A DNA stretch of 64,000 nt from assembly GCA_031286615.1 (NCBI GenBank), contig JAITUA010000003.1, positions 62,001 through 126,000 of the forward strand, in the 5' to 3' direction. The notes beneath the pieces are model-generated. The model worked only from the letters and a program-made list of their open reading frames with translations. It was not told the DNA's origin and did not search any database. This document shows, piece after piece, positions 44,633-54,338 of the stretch (position 1 is its first letter; the number at the start of each line of letters is the position of its first letter). Source of the DNA: Chryseobacterium sp. (lineage in GTDB: Bacteria; Bacteroidota; Bacteroidia; Flavobacteriales; Weeksellaceae). The translations under genes were made by a program, and so were the position numbers.

Positions 44633-45799
44633 TTATTTCTTTCTTCTTTCCAGTTCTTTTTTGATAAGTCCCAGCTCTCTCCCGGTTTGTCCAGCTACAG
44701 AAGTGTTTTCTCTGGCTCTTCTCGTCAGATATGGCACAACATCCTTTACAGGTCCGTATGGAAGATATTTAGCCACATTATAGCCTTTATCAGATAAATA
44801 GAAGGTAATATTATCACTCATCCCGTAAAGCTGCCCGAAATAAACATGCGGGTTGTCAGTATCTAAAGATTTTGCTTTCATTTTATCCATAATCAACTCT
44901 GAAGAGATTTCGTTATGGGTTCCAAAGAAGGCAGAAACTTTATCCAGATGATTCATTACAAAGTCAATTCCTGCATTATAGTTTTTATCTGAAGCCTCTT
45001 TGGTTGGCTGAATCGGGTCTGCATAACCTTTTTCTGCTGCTCTGGCTCTTTCTTTTTCCATGTAAGCACCACGAACAATTTTGTACCCGATGAAGTAATT
45101 TTTCTCTCTTGCTCTCTGAAGATTAGCTTCCATATATTCCAGTCTTCCTGTTCTGTACATCTGGATGGTATTCCAAACGATAGGTTTTTGCTGGTTATAT
45201 TTCTCCATCATTTCTTCACAAAGGTGGTCTGCTGCGTCCTGCATCCAGGTTTCTTCAGCATCTACCATTACTTTTTTATCATTTTCGTGGCAAAGACTGC
45301 ATACTTCATCAAATCTTTTTACCACTCTTTCCCATTCTTCTTTCTGGCTGGTAGTAAGCTCCGCTCCTTTTCCAACAGCTTCATAAAGATCAATTCTTCC
45401 AAAAGCAGTAGGTTTGAATACGATAAAAGGAATGGCCGGATTTCCCACTGAAAATCTAACAATATCCTTAATTTCTTTGCAAACTGCATCAAAGGTTTCT
45501 TCATCTTCTTTCCCTTCAATAGAGTAATCGAAAATACTTCCAACTCCTCTTTTGAACAACTGCTTTACAGCCTTCATACTTTCTTCACGGGTTTCACCCC
45601 CACAGAATTGCTCAAATAAAGTATTTTTTACAATTCCGTTAACGAAAGGAAAATTGTTGTGTACCGTAAAATTCAGGATAGATGTTCCAAGGCTTGTAAG
45701 AGCGGGCTGTTCAATCATTTTAAACATCCAGTAAGCCTTTCTCAATTGTGCATCAGACTTGTCTGCAAATGCAACTTTAGTATCATTAAAAATGGGCAT
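44633..45799 (-). CDS. Proline dehydrogenase, monofunctional
   Basis: 388 residues. FAD-dependent TIM-barrel enzyme: VMVDAEETWMQDAADHLCEEMMEKYN (about 180-205), NTIQMYRTGRLEYME, YFIGYKIVRGAYMEKERARA, FFGTHNEISSELIM and the C-terminal YLPYGPVKDVVPYLTRRARENTSV. It oxidises proline to pyrroline-5-carboxylate, passing electrons to quinone. There is no fused P5C dehydrogenase domain, and that gene is not nearby. Confidence 0.93.
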   Translation of the reverse strand: MPIFNDTKVAFADKSDAQLRKAYWMFKMIEQPALTSLGTSILNFTVHNNFPFVNGIVKNTLFEQFCGGETREESMKAVKQLFKRGVGSIFDYSIEGKEDEETFDAVCKEIKDIVRFSVGNPAIPFIVFKPTAFGRIDLYEAVGKGAELTTSQKEEWERVVKRFDEVCSLCHENDKKVMVDAEETWMQDAADHLCEEMMEKYNQQKPIVWNTIQMYRTGRLEYMEANLQRAREKNYFIGYKIVRGAYMEKERARAAEKGYADPIQPTKEASDKNYNAGIDFVMNHLDKVSAFFGTHNEISSELIMDKMKAKSLDTDNPHVYFGQLYGMSDNITFYLSDKGYNVAKYLPYGPVKDVVPYLTRRARENTSVAGQTGRELGLIKKELERRKK

Positions 45800-45823
45800 T
45801 CCTATTTATTAAATTTAGTTATG

Positions 45824-45831
45824 CAAAGGTA
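45824..45831 (-). promoter_or_regulatory. -7 element of the proline dehydrogenase gene
   Basis: TACCTTTG on the minus strand, 24 bp before the ATG. It indicates separate transcription from the upstream UbiA gene. The -33 partner is not clear. Confidence 0.45.
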
Positions 45832-45862
45832 ATAATAACCTCAGCTTATTTAAAGATTTTTT

Positions 45863-46792
45863 TTATAATTTATGCTCTATTCCATTTAAAAGCATTGCAA
45901 TAATTCCTACAAAGACCCAGAAACGTAATATATTCAAAGTAAAGAAGTTACTCCTCCTGGAATCATTGATAAGAAGATAAATACATAATATCATGACAAA
46001 AAGTCCTCCGGCAAAATAATAGGCCATGAATCCGGTAATCCCGGTTTTGGTAATAAGTTTCATAGAAACGGCCATGGTAACCATGAGTAAGAAAGTCAGG
46101 ATAAGTTTTGTATTTCTGCTTTTAAAATAATTAGGAATTGTAGTATATCCGAATGTTTTATCTACACTTCTGGTAAGGGTATCTTTCACAATATCAATGC
46201 AAAGTAAAATAAGGAAAAGAAAAACAGCCATCAGGAATACCTTTTTTGAAAAGGTTTCGTAGTATACCATCATTCCAAAAAACGGATATAAGGTAAGGCT
46301 GACGAAGGTAAGATTGTTTATAATAAGTATTCTGCTCAATTTGTGACTATAAAACCACATAAAGAACTGATAGACCACAAAAAAAACAAAGACATTATGG
46401 GAAATCATCCACGCTACTCCCAAAGAAATAGCACTGAGCGCCAGATAAGCGTATAGAAAATATTTCTGCTTGATAAAACTCTGAACTCTTGTTCTGAAAG
46501 GCTTCACAACGTGATCTTTCTCCAAATCATAAAACTGATTAATGATACCACCGGCGAGAATAGTTAAAACCGTACAGAAAATAATACCATGTACCTTGAA
46601 ATCAAAGACAAATTTCCTGAAAGATTCATCCTGATTGAAAAGGAAAAAAGTGGAAACATAAAGGGCAAATGTCAACAGAGCTGCTACAAAAAACCGCGCT
46701 CCAAGCAGAAAGCCCACGAATTGTGAAAATCTATACAGTAAAGATTTTGATACATAATTTTTAGATTGGAAAGTTTCCTTTTCAGAATTCAT
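45863..46792 (-). CDS. UbiA-superfamily prenyltransferase
   Basis: 309 residues, about eight to nine membrane helices. First Asp motif INQFYDLEKDHVVKPFR (DxxxD, about 87-100), second KDTLTRSVDKTFGYTTIPN (about 208-222). Such enzymes join polyprenyl chains to aromatic or lipid acceptors. The gene begins 10 bp after the mevalonate kinase gene ends on the same strand, so it may use isoprenoids of that pathway. Candidates include geranylgeranylglyceryl-phosphate-type and heme or quinone prenyltransferases. Confidence 0.9.
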   Translation of the reverse strand: MNSEKETFQSKNYVSKSLLYRFSQFVGFLLGARFFVAALLTFALYVSTFFLFNQDESFRKFVFDFKVHGIIFCTVLTILAGGIINQFYDLEKDHVVKPFRTRVQSFIKQKYFLYAYLALSAISLGVAWMISHNVFVFFVVYQFFMWFYSHKLSRILIINNLTFVSLTLYPFFGMMVYYETFSKKVFLMAVFLFLILLCIDIVKDTLTRSVDKTFGYTTIPNYFKSRNTKLILTFLLMVTMAVSMKLITKTGITGFMAYYFAGGLFVMILCIYLLINDSRRSNFFTLNILRFWVFVGIIAMLLNGIEHKL

Positions 46793-46802
46793 TCCAATCT
46801 GT

Positions 46803-47729
46803 TTAAAATCTGTAAATCACTTCTTTTTGGAAGCCTTCAAGCATTTTTTCTGCTTTTGCATAGTCTTTGGTAAATCCTAAGATGTAGCCGCCTCCACCGC
46901 TTCCACAGAGTTTGAGATAATAAGCGTTAGAATCCAAACCTTTTTTCCAGATATTAAAAATACTTTCAGGAATCATAGGACGGAAATGTTCATACGCCCA
47001 GTGAGAAAGTTTTTTCAGGTTTCTGAAGAAAGGATTCATATCTTTTTTAAGGAAAGATTCAATACATGCGTTGTTATAACGAATAAATTCTTCTTTCAGA
47101 GTTTTGCGGAAACCTTCAGTCTTCATTTTCTCAAAGAAAATCTGAATCATAGGACCTGTTTCCCCTGTTATCCCGGAATCAATAAGGAAAATAGCTCCTT
47201 TCCCTTCTTCTCCTTCGGGAATATTTACCCTGTCTAAATTTTCTTTATTTTCGATAAGGATTGGCAGATTCATGTAACAGATCAAAGGATCCATTCCTGA
47301 ACTTTTCCCATGGAAATAGCTTTCCATTTCACCAAAAACAGCTTTTAATTTTTTAAGATTATCTTTTGAGATATTCTCAGGATTAAGTTTGCTGATTGAA
47401 TATTTTTCAAAAATAGCAGCAACTAAAGCTCCGGAACTTCCCACTCCATATCCCTGAGGAATATTGGAATCAAAGAAAAGTCCGTTAGAAATATCATTTT
47501 TGAAGCTCTCAATATCCAACTTAAAATCGTCGGAAAGATCAAGTGCTGTAAGAAATTCAGAGTATTTCTGCAGATGCCTGTTGGAATTCAATTCAAATTC
47601 TGAACTCAAATCTGAGAATTTTAAAGTTCCTTTATAGAAGCTGTAAGGTACTACAAGCCCCTGGGAATCTTCAATCATTCCATATTCTCCAAACAGGATT
47701 ATTTTTGCATAAAATAAAGGGTTGGTCAT
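46803..47729 (-). CDS. GHMP kinase, mevalonate kinase-like
   Basis: 308 residues from the ATG at 47729 (MTNPLFYAKIILFGEYGMIEDSQGLVVPYSFYKGTLKF); the 18-residue upstream extension is rejected because a -7 element lies at 47750-47757. Signature phosphate-binding loop NIPQGYGVGSSGALVAAIFEKY (about 102-120) and the C-terminal motif YYLKLCGSGGGGYILGFTKD. It phosphorylates mevalonate or a related isoprenoid alcohol. It is coupled to a UbiA prenyltransferase gene. Substrate assignment rests on family resemblance. Confidence 0.88.
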   Translation of the reverse strand: MTNPLFYAKIILFGEYGMIEDSQGLVVPYSFYKGTLKFSDLSSEFELNSNRHLQKYSEFLTALDLSDDFKLDIESFKNDISNGLFFDSNIPQGYGVGSSGALVAAIFEKYSISKLNPENISKDNLKKLKAVFGEMESYFHGKSSGMDPLICYMNLPILIENKENLDRVNIPEGEEGKGAIFLIDSGITGETGPMIQIFFEKMKTEGFRKTLKEEFIRYNNACIESFLKKDMNPFFRNLKKLSHWAYEHFRPMIPESIFNIWKKGLDSNAYYLKLCGSGGGGYILGFTKDYAKAEKMLEGFQKEVIYRF

Positions 47730-47749
47730 ATTGACAATAAATCTTTTTG

Positions 47750-47757
47750 CAAAGTTA
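47750..47757 (-). promoter_or_regulatory. -7 element of the mevalonate kinase gene
   Basis: TAACTTTG on the minus strand, 20 bp before the ATG, with TTTTG about 23 bp further upstream at 47781-47785 as a possible -33. Confidence 0.45.
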
Positions 47758-47820
47758 AAAATTATTCCGCTGAATATAAGCAAAACTCAGGCCGAATTTT
47801 TTCTATATAAATATACGAAA

Positions 47821-47842
47821 AAAGCCTGATAAATCAGGCTTT
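47821..47842 (-). terminator. Terminator of the M12 metalloprotease gene
   Basis: Perfect 10-bp stem AAAGCCTGAT/ATCAGGCTTT with a 2-nt loop, followed on the minus strand by a T-run. Confidence 0.75.
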
Positions 47843-47861
47843 ACAAAGTTTTATTTAAAAT

Positions 47862-50024
47862 TTACTGTTTGATCAGCTTTTTATTAATGGTCTGCTTCTC
47901 TGTTTCTACAGTAATTACATAGTTTCCTGTCTGAATTGAGGAAAGATTTATTTCCTGTTTATTCCCTTTTAAAGAAGAATCGGAAGCAACCAGCCTTCCT
48001 GCTTCATCATAGATTTTATATCCTTTTAATCTTTCTTTTGAAGAGAGAGTTATCATGTTTTTGGCAGGATTCGGATAAATATTTATTGAATTATTTTTGA
48101 TATTGATATCTTCTACCGCTAAAACAGCACAAGAGAAATTCACATTCCAGCCGTTTCCTGTAACGCCACCATCTGAAACAAATCTTACTGTTATAGCCCC
48201 TGAAGGATCTGTTGACGTAAACGGACCGGGAACTGTACTTCCAGTCAAATTATTTCCATTGGCAAATAGCGGTGAAGCTGTAGAAGGGCCATTATACACA
48301 TACATAAAATCATAGTCCTGTTCAAGATCGAATGTCGTAAATGTCATTGTCATAGATGAGCCGGGAGTAGGATAAAATGTTTTTACAAGATCTTCATTAT
48401 CTTTATATTGTCCGGTGGAACCTCCCGTGTCCAAAAACTGAGTTCCGTCACACCATGCTCCGTCCGTCAGGAAAAGCTTTGATAACTGGAATGCATTCGG
48501 CCCGCTGCAATCTGTTCCTACGCTTAGTCTGTAATAGGTAGCAGGTTGAAGATTTGTAAAATTAAAAGAAGGTGTATTGGCATTTCCGGAAGATACTGGC
48601 GCTCCGTTAGCTTTTGTCAGTTTATATTTCCATGTTGTTGAAAGAGCATCTGTAAAAGAGACATTTGCAGAAGTCTGTGTGATATTGTTAATATTAAAGT
48701 TCGTGATAGATGTAGGACATGATGTTGTACAATTGGTACCAAGGCATCCTTTTGAATCTATTGTATTCCTGATCAATGTTCCGGGCTGCACACCAAAACC
48801 ATTTGCAAAATTAATTCCTACGCTGCTTACAAGATGGCAGTAACTCATAATCGTTCCACCACCTGCCGGAGGAAGAGCTGCAGTACAACCTTCGTTGTTT
48901 CCTGATGCAGGTCCGCATCCGTCAATAGCTGTATTATTTCCGTTCCAGAAGCAAGAATGAGTATGTGGTGAACCTAAATTATGCCCAAGTTCATGTGTCA
49001 TAACTTCTATATTCCATGAATAGGTTGGCACATCCTGATAGTTGAAATTCATACCACAATAAGAATATTTGTAATTGGTACACAAAGAATTGACATAAGC
49101 AATACTTGTTGTAGCGGGATTTCTTAATAATTGTGCAACATCACCGTTAAAAGTAGTTCTAGTGGTTCTGAACTGACTCAGAATTGTGCTTGGTGAGCCT
49201 GCATAAGGGTCTGTAGTTGTCCAAACAAAAACTTCGCTTAAAGCAACATTAATATTCTCGTTTGCATATAATGTTGCAACATTATTATGCATAGCAGTCA
49301 CCCAATTGGTGGTAGTGGTAGTATTACTTCCATTTTGGGTATATGGACCGAAACCTGCTTCATAGTATATTCTTACGCAGTTGTCTGTTTTCTTTTTGCT
49401 GGCATTATTAGGATTGAAAACCGGTCTCTGAACCTGATTTTCTTTCAATCCATCTACATCACAGGCAAATGGATTAGATCCTGTTAATTTAGAATCTGAA
49501 TAGCTTACAAAATCTTCAGAATTTTTAGCTTTTCCTACGACTATATTTCCTAATTCAGGGGTAGAAGCAACTCCTACAATATCGTTATTGAAGAAACTAA
49601 AAGCTACGATAGAGGCATTATCCCCTTTCACAATTCCCTGATAATATACGCCTGGTGTATATTCTACTTCTATCCCTTTATCTGTAACTACTTTAAAGTC
49701 GTTGGTTAAGATCTGATGTCTGTACATTTCAACAGTAATCTGTCTGCCACCATCAAAGGGAAAAGAGATTTCAAGAAAATCTGGTTTATCTTTGATTAAT
49801 CTTTTTAATTCTGCAGGCTTCAAAGACATCACTGTAATATCTGTTGCTGCTCTTCTGTATTCGGCTATTTTATCTGCGGATTTATCTGCCTCAAATAAGG
49901 CATAGGTTTTAAGTTCTGATTTTCGATTATGAAATTCTAAAACTTTTTGAGTAACAGGTTTTAAATTTTGAGAAAAACAAAGAATAAAATATTGCAAAAA
50001 GCAAATTAATAGGAATTTTTTCAT
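47862..50024 (-). CDS. Secreted zinc metalloprotease (reprolysin-like M12B) with fibronectin, CUB-like and T9SS sorting domains
   Basis: 720 residues. Signal peptide (MKKFLLICFLQYFILCFSQ) and an N-terminal propeptide-like region. The protease domain has HELGHNLGSPH at 344-354 and the downstream Met-turn GGGTIMSYCH near 390. Then a fibronectin III-like repeat (about 440-515: TNFNINNITQTSANVSFTD), a CUB-like domain (about 520-635: GQYKDNEDLVKTFYPTPG), and a C-terminal T9SS type A sorting domain (IYPNPAKNMITLSS ... GRLVASDSS). It should be exported and anchored or released at the surface. It is the only gene in its unit. Confidence 0.95.
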   Translation of the reverse strand: MKKFLLICFLQYFILCFSQNLKPVTQKVLEFHNRKSELKTYALFEADKSADKIAEYRRAATDITVMSLKPAELKRLIKDKPDFLEISFPFDGGRQITVEMYRHQILTNDFKVVTDKGIEVEYTPGVYYQGIVKGDNASIVAFSFFNNDIVGVASTPELGNIVVGKAKNSEDFVSYSDSKLTGSNPFACDVDGLKENQVQRPVFNPNNASKKKTDNCVRIYYEAGFGPYTQNGSNTTTTTNWVTAMHNNVATLYANENINVALSEVFVWTTTDPYAGSPSTILSQFRTTRTTFNGDVAQLLRNPATTSIAYVNSLCTNYKYSYCGMNFNYQDVPTYSWNIEVMTHELGHNLGSPHTHSCFWNGNNTAIDGCGPASGNNEGCTAALPPAGGGTIMSYCHLVSSVGINFANGFGVQPGTLIRNTIDSKGCLGTNCTTSCPTSITNFNINNITQTSANVSFTDALSTTWKYKLTKANGAPVSSGNANTPSFNFTNLQPATYYRLSVGTDCSGPNAFQLSKLFLTDGAWCDGTQFLDTGGSTGQYKDNEDLVKTFYPTPGSSMTMTFTTFDLEQDYDFMYVYNGPSTASPLFANGNNLTGSTVPGPFTSTDPSGAITVRFVSDGGVTGNGWNVNFSCAVLAVEDINIKNNSINIYPNPAKNMITLSSKERLKGYKIYDEAGRLVASDSSLKGNKQEINLSSIQTGNYVITVETEKQTINKKLIKQ

Positions 50025-50171
50025 GATTTTGATAATTTTTCATTTTTGCAAATAAACAAAAAATATCAACGCACAGTGAAAAATCATTGCTATATTCTAA
50101 TATTAGTAGCAATACTATAAATAAATCAAACCAATTAATCAAATAAGTGTTTTTTATTCATTAAAATAAAA

Positions 50172-50195
50172 AAAGACGTTAAAAATAACGTCTTT
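50172..50195 (-). terminator. Terminator of the ATG22-like transporter gene
   Basis: Perfect 10-bp stem AAAGACGTTA/TAACGTCTTT with a 4-nt loop; T-run on the minus strand. Confidence 0.75.
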
Positions 50196-50200
50196 CAATT

Positions 50201-51691
50201 TTATAATGTTTCTCTATCGGTTCTCATTTTAACCTTCAGAAATCGTATTAAAATTAATCCTGCTGCAAAGAATATGGTCATGGACAATGCTGCGATACGC
50301 ATATTATTAAAATGCTCAATCAATGTTGCAAAGATGAATGTCCCAATGATAATGGCTATTTTCTCCAATACGTCATAGAAACTGAAATACGTAGTGTTTT
50401 CCATCGAGTTTTCAGGAAGTAGTTTAGAATACGTAGATCTGGACATCGCCTGAAGACCACCCATTACCAAACCTACTACTGCAGCTACTCCATAAAACTG
50501 GTATTCTACTGTTGGGTTTTCTTTATTCAGGAAATATGCCCAAAGACAAGCAACAATCCACAGTACAATAGCAATTGAAATAACGTTTTTGTTTCCGATT
50601 CTCTTAGACAATCTTGAGAAGATAACAGCTCCGATAATGGCTTCGATCTGAATTACCAAAAGGGTTCCTATCAGTTTATCCTGAGCCAGGTTGATTTCAC
50701 TTTTCCCAAATAAAGTGGCCATAAGGAAAATGGTCTGCATTCCTACACTGTAAAAGAAGAAACTTGACAGGAAGAATTTCAGGTTTTTATCTTTGAAAAG
50801 CTCTCCTCCTACTTTAAAAAGTTCATGGAAACTTTCTTTTGCAATATCCTTGTAAAAACTCAGGTTGTCTTTTAATACTTCAAAAAAGCCTCCCTGCTCT
50901 TCATGTTTTTTAAAGATGTTCTTGTAGTTCAATAATACAAGATCTTTTGGAAGTTTATCTTTCACGTCTCCAAACTGAGGAAGGTGTTTGAATGTATACT
51001 GGGAGAAACCAAACCACCAGGCTCCCGTCAACAGGAAGCTGATTCTTGTAAATAGTAACTGTTGAGCTGCTCCTTTCGCAAAAACCTGAATAAGGATTAA
51101 ACAGATCACCACTAAAACTACAGAACCTATATATCCGTAAACATATCCTCTTGCAGAAAGTGCATCCTGCCTGTCTGGCGTAGCAATATCCGGAAGAAAG
51201 GAGTTATAAAACACCAGACTTCCCCAAAAACCAACACTTGCCGTAATACTAAAGAGAAGCCCAAGAAATACATTATGCATTCCTGTAAACATAGCTAATC
51301 CCATACATGATGTTGCTCCCAAATAGCAGAAAAACTGCAGGAAAGATTTTTTATTTCCGATTGTATCTGCTAAAGAAGATAAAAACGGAGACAGTAATAC
51401 TACAATAAAGAATGATATTGTAAGTGAGTACCCGTATACAGCATCCGGCTGATATCCTTCTCCAAAAATTTTGATTGTATGTCTTACCGGGACATCAATC
51501 CATGTTTTGGTTTCTGCTACGTATTCCTTTTTCTCATACGCTGTGGTAAGAATAGAGTAATAAATAGGGAAAATAGTAGAGGTAATAACCAGGGAATACA
51601 CGGAGTTTGCCCAGTCATATACAGCCCAGGCTTTCATAATCTTTGGATTATTCTTTATGTTTTTAGGCTGTCGATTCTCAGTTTCAGACAT
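50201..51691 (-). CDS. MFS transporter, UMF1/ATG22-like
   Basis: 496 residues with about 12 membrane helices. The N-terminus AWAVYDWANSVYSLVITSTIFPIYYS matches the UMF1 (ATG22) family, and the DALSARGYVYGYIGSVVLVV and GLVMGGLQAMSRSTYSKLLPENSMENTTYFSFYDVLEK motifs support it. Members export small molecules such as amino acids. The substrate is unknown. It has its own -7 element (TATTTTTG, 51713-51720) and terminator. Confidence 0.92.
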   Translation of the reverse strand: MSETENRQPKNIKNNPKIMKAWAVYDWANSVYSLVITSTIFPIYYSILTTAYEKKEYVAETKTWIDVPVRHTIKIFGEGYQPDAVYGYSLTISFFIVVLLSPFLSSLADTIGNKKSFLQFFCYLGATSCMGLAMFTGMHNVFLGLLFSITASVGFWGSLVFYNSFLPDIATPDRQDALSARGYVYGYIGSVVLVVICLILIQVFAKGAAQQLLFTRISFLLTGAWWFGFSQYTFKHLPQFGDVKDKLPKDLVLLNYKNIFKKHEEQGGFFEVLKDNLSFYKDIAKESFHELFKVGGELFKDKNLKFFLSSFFFYSVGMQTIFLMATLFGKSEINLAQDKLIGTLLVIQIEAIIGAVIFSRLSKRIGNKNVISIAIVLWIVACLWAYFLNKENPTVEYQFYGVAAVVGLVMGGLQAMSRSTYSKLLPENSMENTTYFSFYDVLEKIAIIIGTFIFATLIEHFNNMRIAALSMTIFFAAGLILIRFLKVKMRTDRETL

Positions 51692-51712
51692 TTCAAATAT
51701 ATATTAGTAGCA

Positions 51713-51720
51713 CAAAAATA
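51713..51720 (-). promoter_or_regulatory. -7 element of the ATG22-like transporter gene
   Basis: TATTTTTG on the minus strand, 21 bp before the ATG. A second TATATTTG at 51694-51701 is too close to the start codon to be used for it. Confidence 0.4.
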
Positions 51721-51725
51721 AAAAA

Positions 51726-51776
51726 ACCATTAAGAAATGGATAAGTTTTTAAAAAAATTATCCATTCCTTAATGGT
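51726..51776 (-). terminator. Long near-perfect hairpin terminator
   Basis: Arms of 19 bp (ACCATTAAGAAATGGATAA and complement) with one mismatch, loop of 13 nt, followed on the minus strand by seven T. It is about 155 bp downstream of the zincin partner gene and upstream of the transporter promoter. Confidence 0.75.
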
Positions 51777-51931
51777 AATATATTCTTAAACAGATTATTA
51801 GATATTGATAAAGTAGTTTATTGTTTAATTAATGCCATTTTCTACTGTAGTAATAACTGTATGAAACTGCTGAAATTAGAACATTCCGCAGAGTTCAGTT
51901 AAGAATATATTAAAATACAATATTTTTAATC

Positions 51932-52819
51932 TTACTTTAATTCCTTTGCTACCATTATTTTTTCATTAATAATGTTATTCCATAAAGCATTAGTTGAAAT
52001 AGTAAAATAATTCTCCGATACAATTTTAGGACGAAATCTAAAATAAAAATCATAAGAACCTCCTACAACTCCTTTACCTTGAATATATAAAAATCTATCT
52101 ATTCCACGATATTCATTATATCCATCCTGAATCCACCATCCATCAAATGTCCAAAATTGATATGCTTTATTTCCCTTTACATTATACTCTTTTGATAAAT
52201 AATTTCTGAAACTGTAAGGAACATCTGTGTTTCTAAGAAAATTATTATTTCTTACATCCATTATAAATTCCTCATTAGGGATTTGTTTCTTAAAAACTTC
52301 TTGCATTTGTTTTATAGAAATTTTAGGCTCTGATATATTGATTGTACCATAAGAGGAAATTAAAGGAAACTTTAAATCTGTTATATTAAAAAGCTCAGTC
52401 AAACACACCTTAGATACATAATACGTTTCTCCTTCTTTTTTTACCAATTTATATTTCAGTGTTTTATTTTCCGGACTGTCATTCAATTGCCACTCCTGTA
52501 GCATATTCTGAATTTGATTTTTAGAAAAAAGATTGTTCTTTATTTTTTCATAGCCTATAACTTCCCAATTCTGCCCTTTTTCATTCATTCTAGGGAGAAT
52601 TTTTTCGCCTAAATCCGGGAGAACTGACAGTAGTAGTATTTTATTTTCTGAAATAAAAACATTGTATATGTTTATGTCTTTGTTAATATCATATATATCT
52701 TGAGTATTTAATACATATTCATTTACTTTAAAATCTGTCTTCAAGCTATCCAAAAGAAAATATTCTTGGGAATAAATAAACCCTGGAATACATAATATTA
52801 TTGATAAAATTGTTCTCAT
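51932..52819 (-). CDS. Secreted protein of unknown function, zincin partner
   Basis: 295 residues from the ATG at 52819 (MRTILSIILCIPGFIYSQEYF, a signal peptide); a start at 52843 would overlap the upstream gene and adds eight unsignal-like residues. The rest is beta-rich and aromatic, with segments such as AYQFWTFDGWWIQDGYNEYRGIDRFLYIQGKG near the end. No family recognised. It begins 14 bp after the zincin lipoprotein gene stop, so it is cotranscribed. Its DNA is more AT-rich than that of neighbours. Confidence 0.72.
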   Translation of the reverse strand: MRTILSIILCIPGFIYSQEYFLLDSLKTDFKVNEYVLNTQDIYDINKDINIYNVFISENKILLLSVLPDLGEKILPRMNEKGQNWEVIGYEKIKNNLFSKNQIQNMLQEWQLNDSPENKTLKYKLVKKEGETYYVSKVCLTELFNITDLKFPLISSYGTINISEPKISIKQMQEVFKKQIPNEEFIMDVRNNNFLRNTDVPYSFRNYLSKEYNVKGNKAYQFWTFDGWWIQDGYNEYRGIDRFLYIQGKGVVGGSYDFYFRFRPKIVSENYFTISTNALWNNIINEKIMVAKELK

Positions 52820-52833
52820 TACGATTGTATTTA

Positions 52834-54156
52834 CTATGGGCATTTTGTCCCTTTTTGCTTTCCAAGAGATATATCTCTTTCATTTTTATTCAACTCCCTT
52901 TCTTGAGCTGTTACAGTTGTTATTCCAGATTTAGCCAAGGCTTTAACAGTTTCTAATGGAAGAGCAGGATTATAAGAAGATAAAATATTTTGTAAGGTTG
53001 TCAAAAATCCACCTAGTTGCTGATGCCCCTCTATAAAAGTAAATCTGTTAATTATTGTTCCATCAACAGCATAATCATATCCGATAATCACTCCAGGATA
53101 TTTTTCTTGAAATACATCAACTCCCAGTTTAAATTTTTCATAATCAAGATAAGCATGAAGTACTTCATGATACATAGTTACTAATATAAATTCTTTTGTT
53201 GCATTTTTTAGTATATTATCATTTAAATTTATTGTTGCTTTAAAAGTTCCAAATTCATTCGAAAAAGATGAAAATGTTGTTCCATCCACATTGCCCAGAC
53301 CACTTTTAGGCTTAAAAATAATATTATAATTTTCATTCTTATTAAATATATCATTCATAGCTTTTGCAATATCATTTTTTAAATTAGGCAATTGCTTTAC
53401 TAAATCCTGTGCACAAGGATAATCCTTAAGTTCATTTATTATGTCTTGATTAGGAGAATAAGAAGTTCCAGTTCCTCCACCATGCATAATAGGTCCTCCA
53501 CTCATATCTCCTGTATAGGGAGGCGTGTAGGTTCCGTCACCACCTGTACCGGGAATAGGATCATGTATAGGAGGGTTGATGCTTGGAGGAGTAATAATGA
53601 TCTCTGGGATTTCTATTACAGGAGGATCCGGCTCACCTCTGCTTGCCATTTTTTTAGAGTAATAATTCTGAAATTCTCCAATCATTTTCTGAGTAGAAGC
53701 AGAAGTATCATGTACCAGATAAAAATCTACCCAGCTTCTGTCTTCATTTAGTTTTCCATACCATAATGAAGTTACCTTTCCATCTTTCAGTATCGGATAG
53801 AAAATGTATTTCTTTTCTTCACCGAAGGTTTGTGAAGCCACATTGTAATCTATTTCTCCAAAATCATCAGCCAGCTTATCATAAAAATCAGGATGGTTCA
53901 CCAGAAATTGGTAAATAATTTCACTGAAAGGCTGAGAGTAGCTTAGTGGTAGAAGGACTCCGCTTTTAGAAGAATGGGTTTTCTTATTCAGGATTTCTTG
54001 TGAGCGTTGATTTTCAAATCTTTCGAAAGCACCTATCTTTTCATTTTGTGTTCTTTGTTCGGAATTGACCATTTCATCTGTCCTACAGGCGTAGAAAAGC
54101 AAAATGAATCCTAATGCTGAAGCAAACAGCTTCAAGTTTTTTTTCATCATAGACAT
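52834..54156 (-). CDS. Lipoprotein with zincin-type HEVLHAY motif
   Basis: 440 residues (start may be one of the Met codons at 54156, 54150 or 54147). Lipobox Cys24 (LFYACRT). A Pro/Gly-rich linker (about 177-225) separates the N-terminal half from a C-terminal domain with YHEVLHAYLDYEKFKLGVD. Here His330, Glu331 and His334 form an HExxH site, and Tyr336 or a distal residue could be the third ligand. A short peptidase-like catalytic domain is likely; substrate unknown. It is followed at 14 bp by an unidentified secreted protein. Confidence 0.75.
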   Translation of the reverse strand: MSMMKKNLKLFASALGFILLFYACRTDEMVNSEQRTQNEKIGAFERFENQRSQEILNKKTHSSKSGVLLPLSYSQPFSEIIYQFLVNHPDFYDKLADDFGEIDYNVASQTFGEEKKYIFYPILKDGKVTSLWYGKLNEDRSWVDFYLVHDTSASTQKMIGEFQNYYSKKMASRGEPDPPVIEIPEIIITPPSINPPIHDPIPGTGGDGTYTPPYTGDMSGGPIMHGGGTGTSYSPNQDIINELKDYPCAQDLVKQLPNLKNDIAKAMNDIFNKNENYNIIFKPKSGLGNVDGTTFSSFSNEFGTFKATINLNDNILKNATKEFILVTMYHEVLHAYLDYEKFKLGVDVFQEKYPGVIIGYDYAVDGTIINRFTFIEGHQQLGGFLTTLQNILSSYNPALPLETVKALAKSGITTVTAQERELNKNERDISLGKQKGTKCP

Positions 54157-54338
54157 TTGATTTTATGTCTACAAATATAATTTTTTCAAGTATTCAAAAA
54201 GACAAAAAACGAAATTATATCACTACCATTCAACAAGTTACAATATATTAAATAAATTATAAAAAAAAGAAAAATATTTAAAGAAAAATAATTACAAAAT
54301 CTAATCCATTAATTAAAAACACAAATATTTGTAAATAC

